A program made the position numbers and the translations under genes. The notes beneath the pieces were generated by a model that saw nothing but the letters and a program-made list of their open reading frames with translations, did no database searches and was not told the DNA's origin. Below, piece by piece: positions 1-4,575 of a stretch of 6,937 nucleotides of DNA; position 1 is the stretch's first letter; each line of letters starts with the position of its first letter. The DNA is taken from positions 1 through 6,937 of the forward strand of contig DAOVNN010000155.1 in NCBI GenBank assembly GCA_030630165.1, in the 5' to 3' direction. The stretch comes from Candidatus Krumholzibacteriota bacterium. GTDB lineage: Bacteria; Krumholzibacteriota; Krumholzibacteriia; Krumholzibacteriales; Krumholzibacteriaceae.

Positions 1-257
1 CCCATTCGGCGAAGGAGAAGCATTACCAGGGCAGGATAAAGGGTAATGCCGACATACTGCTTATGCCCGACATCGAGGCGGGGAACGTCGTTTACAAGTC
101 TCTGACCGTATCTTCCGGCGCCTACCTCGCCGGAGTGATCATGGGAGCGGGGGTGCCGATAGTCCTCACGTCACGGGGGGACTCGGCCCGCTCGAAGCTC
201 GCGTCGATCGGGCTTGCCTGTATTGTCGCGATGAAGCAGGGCGGGGACGGACAGTAG
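1..257 (+). CDS. ptb: Phosphate butyryltransferase-type acyltransferase, C-terminal fragment (5' truncated by window edge)
   Basis: The reading frame is open from base 3 and ends at TAG 255-257, giving 84 visible codons. The segment contains ADILLMPDIEAGNVVYKSL, then a Gly/Ala-rich stretch, then GVPIVLTSRGDSARSKLASI. This is the conserved C-terminal end of the phosphate acetyl/butyryltransferase (Pta/Ptb) family, in which 'D-IEAGN--YK-L' and 'P-VLTSR-DS---K--S' line the CoA and acyl-phosphate site. The wording is closer to Ptb than to Pta. The enzyme would be cytosolic and interconvert acyl-CoA plus phosphate with acyl-phosphate plus CoA. In fermenters it usually works with a butyrate kinase (Buk), often encoded alongside. 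No kinase lies downstream here, where the next gene is convergent, so a partner would have to be upstream of the window. The substrate (butyryl, branched-chain or acetyl) cannot be told from this end. The protein finishes with a short hydrophilic tail, KQGGDGQ. Family assignment is confident; the choice of Ptb over related acyltransferases is moderate. Confidence 0.85.
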   Translation, partial: HSAKEKHYQGRIKGNADILLMPDIEAGNVVYKSLTVSSGAYLAGVIMGAGVPIVLTSRGDSARSKLASIGLACIVAMKQGGDGQ

Positions 258-265
258 GAAGGATG

Positions 266-1900
266 TCAGAAGACATACCGCAGGTCGAAGGCGTAGTAGT
301 AGTAAGTGATATCCCCCGGAAAGATGCTGCTTTTCGTGTACATATCGAAGAAGAGCTTTTCCCTGTATCTCAATGAAAAACCAAGCGTCGCTCTGTAGCT
401 GCTGTCGAATGCGTTCCCGTCGGTCTCCATCTCGTCGGGGAAGTACTGGTCATCGAGGCCGCCCTGATCGAGCAGGAGGCTGTTTTTCTCCGAGTCCCGG
501 GTCCACGTAAAGTTCACGCCGAAGCCCGAATAGATATGGAAGAACGATGCGGCGCGGAACTCGATGGCGATCGGCAGCGTGAGCCTGGTCCGTGATAACG
601 TTCTCTCGAACATTACGGGAAAATCGGATCGCAGCGAGGACATGCCCCCGTTTTCGTTTATAAGCGAGGAGATATAGGCCTGACCTTCCTCGTTGAACTT
701 TTTCCTCCTGTAGAGGACGTGGGCTCCGGGGGTGAGATCGATCCTCTGTTCGAGTGCATACGTCTTGCCTATACTGAAGACTGCCTCCGACCGCGAGCGC
801 TCGCCCTCGCCGATGATCCGGAACCGGTCCTCGATCTGCAGGGCGCTGTGGGTGCCCCATGAATATTGCGTGAAGTTCTCGCCCCAGTCCGACTCGAAGC
901 TGCCCCGTTCGTGTCTTCCAGTCGCGGCGATGATGAGACCTCCCTGGTATCTCTTTTTCGCCGACACCGAAAGCAGCCAGGACTCTCCATCGCGCTCCTC
1001 GCGCGGTTCGATGAGACAGTAATTGTAGTCGTTTATTTCCCCTGTGTAGTTGTCGTAACGGGTATCGATCAAAAGGTCGTAGTCGTTGGTGAGGAAAGTG
1101 CCTTTCGCGTAGCCTCCCCGTACGACCAGCTCTCCCGATTCCTTCCAGGTCATGCCCGCCTCGAGATATCCGGCGAAGAGTTTCTCCGCGCTGTCTCTCA
1201 TCCTGTCACGGGACCGGCCGTAATCCGGCACATATCCACCCGTGTCGGAGTCGTATTCGTAAACATCGCTTACGGTACGGTCCCTCATCTTGCGGCTGTC
1301 GTATCTATATGTCCCTCCGGCTCTCAGGCCGAGCACGGTCCGATCACCGAGTCTTCTGGCAGAGGCGATATCGAACCGGGCGTAGTTATCGTCGTCTATA
1401 TCGCAGTTCTCTCTCATCTCCACCCTAATATCCCCGCCGGAGGACCTGGAGAACGGATTGATTTCCGACTGATTGCAGCCGTCGTCATGATGCAGTTTCC
1501 ACTCGGCCTCCATGGCCCATTTCCATCCCAGGGCCCTGGCGCCGAAGATTCTGATCTCGTTCGTTCGGCTGATGTCCATATTGAAGAAATCCGGTTCCGA
1601 GTTATACGAAGCGACTGGAAAGGGTAGTGCGGAGGCATTCGGGTTCCTCAATCCGTAGTTGAAAGTGAGCGATTCGGCGTCCCATGCTCTCGCGGGATTG
1701 AGTGTGATGTCGGTCAGCATGTCGGGAATGGTCCAGGCGAAGGTGCTGCCGAGGGCCTGGATCCTTGCGGAGGGAGTGCTGCTGCCGAAAGTGGATGCCG
1801 CCCGCGCGCGTACCTGCGGCAGGACCAGAGCGGCTGTGAATATCAGGATTCCGAAACCTGCCGGTATCCGGGCGTGGGAACGGTACCCGGAGGATGTCAT
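266..1900 (-). CDS. Predicted outer-membrane beta-barrel protein with NPA motif, function unknown
   Basis: This 544-residue protein starts at ATG 1900-1898, preceded by a purine-rich ribosome site (GGGGAGGGG, minus strand, 1912-1904). Residues 1-34 form a Sec signal peptide: Arg/His-containing n-region, hydrophobic core GILIFTAALVL, cleavage near RARA|A. Residues 45-70 read ARIQALGSTFAW...DITLNPARAW. This resembles the 'R--ALG--F-----D----NPA' entry motif of FadL/PorV-like outer-membrane proteins in FCB-type bacteria. The rest alternates polar and aromatic residues in strand-like segments joined by Asp/Arg/Tyr-rich loops, as in a large barrel. The protein ends YYYYAFDLRYVF, with Phe at -1 and Tyr at -3, a good BAM-recognised beta-signal. 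C142 and C166 lie in one acidic loop and could pair. I do not recognise a specific family, so transport, adhesion or secretion roles are all open. It is divergent from the protease gene and convergent with the acyltransferase gene. Its own promoter is not clear; the best minus-strand -10 (TATCTT) has a poor -35. Confidence 0.78.
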   Translation of the reverse strand: MTSSGYRSHARIPAGFGILIFTAALVLPQVRARAASTFGSSTPSARIQALGSTFAWTIPDMLTDITLNPARAWDAESLTFNYGLRNPNASALPFPVASYNSEPDFFNMDISRTNEIRIFGARALGWKWAMEAEWKLHHDDGCNQSEINPFSRSSGGDIRVEMRENCDIDDDNYARFDIASARRLGDRTVLGLRAGGTYRYDSRKMRDRTVSDVYEYDSDTGGYVPDYGRSRDRMRDSAEKLFAGYLEAGMTWKESGELVVRGGYAKGTFLTNDYDLLIDTRYDNYTGEINDYNYCLIEPREERDGESWLLSVSAKKRYQGGLIIAATGRHERGSFESDWGENFTQYSWGTHSALQIEDRFRIIGEGERSRSEAVFSIGKTYALEQRIDLTPGAHVLYRRKKFNEEGQAYISSLINENGGMSSLRSDFPVMFERTLSRTRLTLPIAIEFRAASFFHIYSGFGVNFTWTRDSEKNSLLLDQGGLDDQYFPDEMETDGNAFDSSYRATLGFSLRYREKLFFDMYTKSSIFPGDITYYYYAFDLRYVF

Positions 1901-2022
1901 TTACCCCTCCCCGTTGTTATGCTTCTTGCTAGGGAATAGAAAGATACTCCATGTGACCGGTTCGTTCCAGCGGAAAAGGTTCCCGCAAACGGCGGGATGG
2001 ATTTCCGGGAAGGCATAAATCG

Positions 2023-2051
2023 TTGATATATGGTGAGATATTTGATATAAT
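2023..2051 (+). promoter_or_regulatory. Near-consensus sigma70-type promoter for the protease gene
   Basis: A -35 box TTGATA (2023-2028, 4/6 to TTGACA) and a perfect -10 box TATAAT (2046-2051) are separated by exactly 17 bases. Transcription would start near 2057-2059, leaving a 5' untranslated leader of about 150 nt before the protease ATG. The match is the best promoter-like sequence in the window and sits in its AT-rich patch, pointing toward the protease gene. No overlapping operator is obvious. Inferred from sequence only. Confidence 0.65.
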
Positions 2052-2093
2052 AGGCGCCGGTTAACGAGTGATCAATGGGGTTCTGCTAAAAAT

Positions 2094-2165
2094 CGTATAC
2101 AGCCATGCCCGTAGAAGGAGGTGCGACGGGCCGGTTGAAACAGCCTTGTAGTTGCCGCGTATACG
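2094..2165 (+). promoter_or_regulatory. Possible structured leader RNA upstream of the protease gene
   Basis: Within the predicted 5' leader, CGTATAC (2094-2100) can pair with GTATACG (2159-2165). This 7-bp closing stem encloses a perfect 6-bp hairpin, GCCCGT (2107-2112) with ACGGGC (2126-2131), and a weaker hairpin, GGTT (2133-2136) with AGCC (2142-2145). The outcome would be a three-way-junction-like fold. The loop of the main hairpin carries a perfect anti-16S sequence, AAGGAGGT (2115-2122), although the protease start is 85 nt further on. Eleven codons from TTG 2135 to TAA 2170 could form a short leader peptide (MKQPCSCRVYG) served by that site at a 12-nt spacing. It matches no riboswitch class I could recall, and short stems like these can arise by chance. 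Confidence 0.3.
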
Positions 2166-2206
2166 GATAAATCAACAGGAATAACAAAGGACAGGGAGAT
2201 CGAAGG

Positions 2207-4444
2207 ATGAGAACTAGATTACTGTTGCTGTTTCTCGCCGTTTTACTGGCTGCGGCCTTTTCGTCGGAAGCTTTCGCACAGCAGCCGACAGCCGCCCCTA
2301 AGAAATACATGACATTCCCCTCGGGCCCGACAGAGTTCGGGTACGTGGGGCCCCCTCATGACCTGAGTCATATCCAGCCCTATCAGGACGGGCGAGGTAT
2401 GCTGATGGCGCCGACCGCTTCGTGGGACTGGCGGACGATGAGCGGAGTGACACCGGTCAAGAACCAGAATCCCTACGGGACATGCTGGGTTTTCGCTGCC
2501 TGCGGCGACCTCGAATCAAAGGTCCTGATAGGCGAGAGCGTCGTTTACGACTACTCTGAGCTGAATATCCAGTCCTGCAACGTCACGTCGACCGACTGCA
2601 ACGCGGGCGGTAACGCCTGGATGTCGACGAACTACCTCGCGCTGCTCGGCTCGGTCGATGAGTCGTGCGATACCTATCCCGGCGGATGTCCGTCGCCGAC
2701 GTGCATCAACCCGGCCTGCAGCTATCTCAAGCAGGTCACGGAGTGGAAGGTCATAGCGAACGATGTCGACGCGATCAAGGCCGCGATCCAGACCCACGGC
2801 CCGGTCTATACGTCGATGTACGCGTCTTTTTCCGGATTCAGCTCGTATGACGGCACAGGCTGCTTGAGCTATTCCGGCAGCGAGCCGACCAACCACGGTG
2901 TGCTGATCGTCGGATGGGACGACGATCTCTGCGGTGCCGGAGTCGGCGGCTGGATCGTGAAGAACTCCTGGGGAACCGCGTGGGGCGACAACGGTTACTT
3001 CTACATCGAGTGGGGAAGCGCTTCGATAGGCTCCAACTCGAACGTGATCACCGAGTACAGGAATTACGATCCGAACATGACGACATATTACTATGATGAC
3101 TGGGGATGGTGGTCCTCGGTAGGTTTCTCCGACGGCAACGACTTTGCCGTGGTCGAGATCACACCGCAGGCGGCCAGCGAGTACGTATACTCGCTCCACT
3201 TCTGGGCTACGAGCGGACCCACGACCTACACGGTCTCGCTCTACGACAATTTCGACGGCTCGAACGCGCCTACGTCCATTCTTGCCGGTCCGTTCACGGG
3301 AATGGTCAACGAGGCGGGGTACTACACGATCGACCTGCCGGCGCCCGTTGCCGTCTCGGTAGGAGATCCGGTCTATATCTACGCCGATCTCAACACGGGA
3401 TCGTACGGCTACCCGATTCCGTACGACGATACCGGCGCGATGGAGACGAACAAGAGTTATATCAGCAACACGGGTGCTTCTTATGATGCCCTCGACGCGG
3501 GTAACTACAACTACGGCGATATCGGCCTGCGCGCCACGATCGGTCCCGAGATCATCGCCGGCGAGTGCTCGAAAGAGGGAGACCCGGGATTCTACTTCGA
3601 CTTCCCGGGCGGCACGATAAGCGTGATCAGGGGCGAGAGCTGGTGTGAGCACCTCTACGCGGCCAACATGTACTGGGCCTCGGCGACATGCACGGGCCTC
3701 GTCGACACCTTCTGTGTGACCACAGGCGAAAATCTCGGATGGCCTGTGACCAACTCGGTGCCTGGATGCCAGATCCTCGACGACAATCTCGGCGTCTGGT
3801 ATTACGAGCTCGATGTCTGCATCACCGTACCGTGCGAGGCGATCGTCGGAGAGACCAATACGCTGACGGTCCAGATGTCGTACTGCGACATCAACGGGGT
3901 ATGCGCCCCCGACTGCGGTGACTGCGAGGATCCGAACTGGCGCTCCAGCGGTACGGTCGCATGCTACAGTACGATCACGCAGGACTTCGAGGTGGTCGCT
4001 TCTCCGCCGGCGCTCTACATACTGCAGGATACACTGTATTACGTCGAGCAGGGCCAGACGGCCGCTTACATCCCGTTCTCCGTCTGTAACGGAGACGCCT
4101 GCGCTCCGGCTACCGATTACGACTACCTGATCACAAGCCTTGGAAACGTAGGCGCCGCGCTGAACCAGCCAGGCACTGTCGAGGCTGTTATCGGCGGGAC
4201 CTGCAAGTATGTGTACGGTATCGTCGATGCCGGTACGGCAGCGGTCTGTACGTGGGATACCCTGACGATCGTCGTATGGGATGCCGCCACCGGCACCGTC
4301 TACGATACGTGCGTCCAGGCGATACACGTGGTCGAGCCCGTACCCGTTCCGATCTTCTCGGCGACTGTCGTGACGCTGCTGGTCCTCGCCATGATCGCGG
4401 CAGCAGCGATCGTGATGAAGAAAAGCGCGGCGAACAGGGCCTGA
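2207..4444 (+). CDS. Secreted papain-family (C1A) cysteine protease with lectin-like domain, Cys-rich modules and C-terminal anchor
   Basis: This 745-residue protein starts at ATG 2207, with GGGAG at 2194-2198 (8-nt spacing). A signal peptide spans 1-24 (core LLLLFLAVLLAAAF, cleavage AFA|QQ). Residues ~71-285 are a peptidase C1A domain: oxyanion Gln87 in VTPVKNQ, nucleophile Cys93 in YGTCWVFA, His230 in TNHGVLIVGW and Asn253 in IVKNSWGTAWGDNGYFYI. The complete catalytic set predicts activity. Only ~46 residues precede the domain and I see no ERFNIN/I29 inhibitory prodomain. Residues ~290-446 resemble the lectin-like domain often joined to bacterial and archaeal C1 peptidases, and contain no cysteine. 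Residues ~450-600 (12 Cys) and ~600-709 (5 Cys) look like Ig-like beta-sandwich modules, probably disulfide-bonded. The end is PVPVPIF, a hydrophobic helix (~716-737), then KK, suggesting a sorting or membrane-anchor tail. It has its own promoter and terminator, so it is probably monocistronic. It likely degrades protein outside the cytoplasm; the substrate is unknown. Confidence 0.93.
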   Translation: MRTRLLLLFLAVLLAAAFSSEAFAQQPTAAPKKYMTFPSGPTEFGYVGPPHDLSHIQPYQDGRGMLMAPTASWDWRTMSGVTPVKNQNPYGTCWVFAACGDLESKVLIGESVVYDYSELNIQSCNVTSTDCNAGGNAWMSTNYLALLGSVDESCDTYPGGCPSPTCINPACSYLKQVTEWKVIANDVDAIKAAIQTHGPVYTSMYASFSGFSSYDGTGCLSYSGSEPTNHGVLIVGWDDDLCGAGVGGWIVKNSWGTAWGDNGYFYIEWGSASIGSNSNVITEYRNYDPNMTTYYYDDWGWWSSVGFSDGNDFAVVEITPQAASEYVYSLHFWATSGPTTYTVSLYDNFDGSNAPTSILAGPFTGMVNEAGYYTIDLPAPVAVSVGDPVYIYADLNTGSYGYPIPYDDTGAMETNKSYISNTGASYDALDAGNYNYGDIGLRATIGPEIIAGECSKEGDPGFYFDFPGGTISVIRGESWCEHLYAANMYWASATCTGLVDTFCVTTGENLGWPVTNSVPGCQILDDNLGVWYYELDVCITVPCEAIVGETNTLTVQMSYCDINGVCAPDCGDCEDPNWRSSGTVACYSTITQDFEVVASPPALYILQDTLYYVEQGQTAAYIPFSVCNGDACAPATDYDYLITSLGNVGAALNQPGTVEAVIGGTCKYVYGIVDAGTAAVCTWDTLTIVVWDAATGTVYDTCVQAIHVVEPVPVPIFSATVVTLLVLAMIAAAAIVMKKSAANRA

Positions 4445-4471
4445 TGACGGAACTCTGAACAACGCGTTCAC

Positions 4472-4504
4472 AGGGCGCGGGACATAGGGTCCCGCGCCCT
4501 TTTT
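4472..4504 (+). terminator. Strong intrinsic (rho-independent) terminator after the protease gene
   Basis: AGGGCGCGGGAC (4472-4483) and GTCCCGCGCCCT (4489-4500) form a perfect 12-bp GC-rich stem with a 5-base loop (ATAGG). A T-run completes it (4500-4504, the first T pairing with the stem). It begins 27 bases after the protease stop codon. This is a textbook terminator for rightward transcription and separates the protease unit from the downstream nuclease gene. On the opposite strand the stem lacks a good T-run, so it is probably one-directional. Confidence 0.95.
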
Positions 4505-4526
4505 GTATCCAGCCTGCGTTGCGGCT

Positions 4527-4555
4527 TTATCATGTACGCCCCTTTCTGCTAGAAT
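4527..4555 (+). promoter_or_regulatory. Candidate weak promoter for the AddB-like gene
   Basis: TTATCA (4527-4532, 4/6 to TTGACA) and TAGAAT (4550-4555, 5/6 to TATAAT) are 17 bases apart, just after the terminator and 20 bases before the TTG start. Some promoter is needed here, because the preceding transcript is terminated at 4504. If this one is used, transcription begins near 4561-4563 and the ribosome site would lie at the very 5' end of the mRNA. The match is modest and unproven. Confidence 0.35.
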
Positions 4556-4575
4556 CCCGCGGAGGAGGAATCTGT

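Larger units (their letters stand above)
1901..2206. other. Divergent intergenic region between barrel and protease genes
   Basis: These 306 bases hold no gene I can support. The left part (1901-2020) contains a perfect 6-bp inverted repeat, TCCCGC (1981-1986) and GCGGGA (1992-1997), with a 5-base loop. An alternative pairing is TTCCCG (1980-1985) with CGGGAA (2006-2011). Neither is followed by a T-run, so they are more likely an operator or an mRNA hairpin in the barrel-gene leader than a terminator. The right part contains the rightward promoter and the structured protease leader, listed separately. The region is more AT-rich around 2015-2052, as expected for a promoter. No convincing minus-strand promoter was found. 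Confidence 0.6.

Noticed and set aside
866..1627. A 253-codon plus-strand frame inside the barrel gene.
   Set aside because: It is antisense to the barrel gene, and its repeated Val/Ile/Arg-rich product mirrors the barrel codons. It has no signal, domain or convincing ribosome site.
1927..1980. A minus-strand promoter for the barrel gene (TATCTT as -10, or GGAAC as an ECF-type -35).
   Set aside because: TATCTT matches only 4/6 and the hexamer 17 bases upstream (TGGAAC) only 3/6. The GGAAC has no clear partner element. Neither is better than chance.
1981..1997. The TCCCGC/GCGGGA hairpin as a terminator.
   Set aside because: The stem is only 6 bp and no T-run follows on either strand. It also lies upstream of both divergent genes, where no transcript is expected to end.
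2094..2170. A known riboswitch, such as a cyclic-di-GMP type I aptamer, in the protease leader.
   Set aside because: The conserved core sequences of that class (for example the GGGCAAACC and GACGCAAAGCC blocks) are not present. Only the general hairpin arrangement is suggestive.
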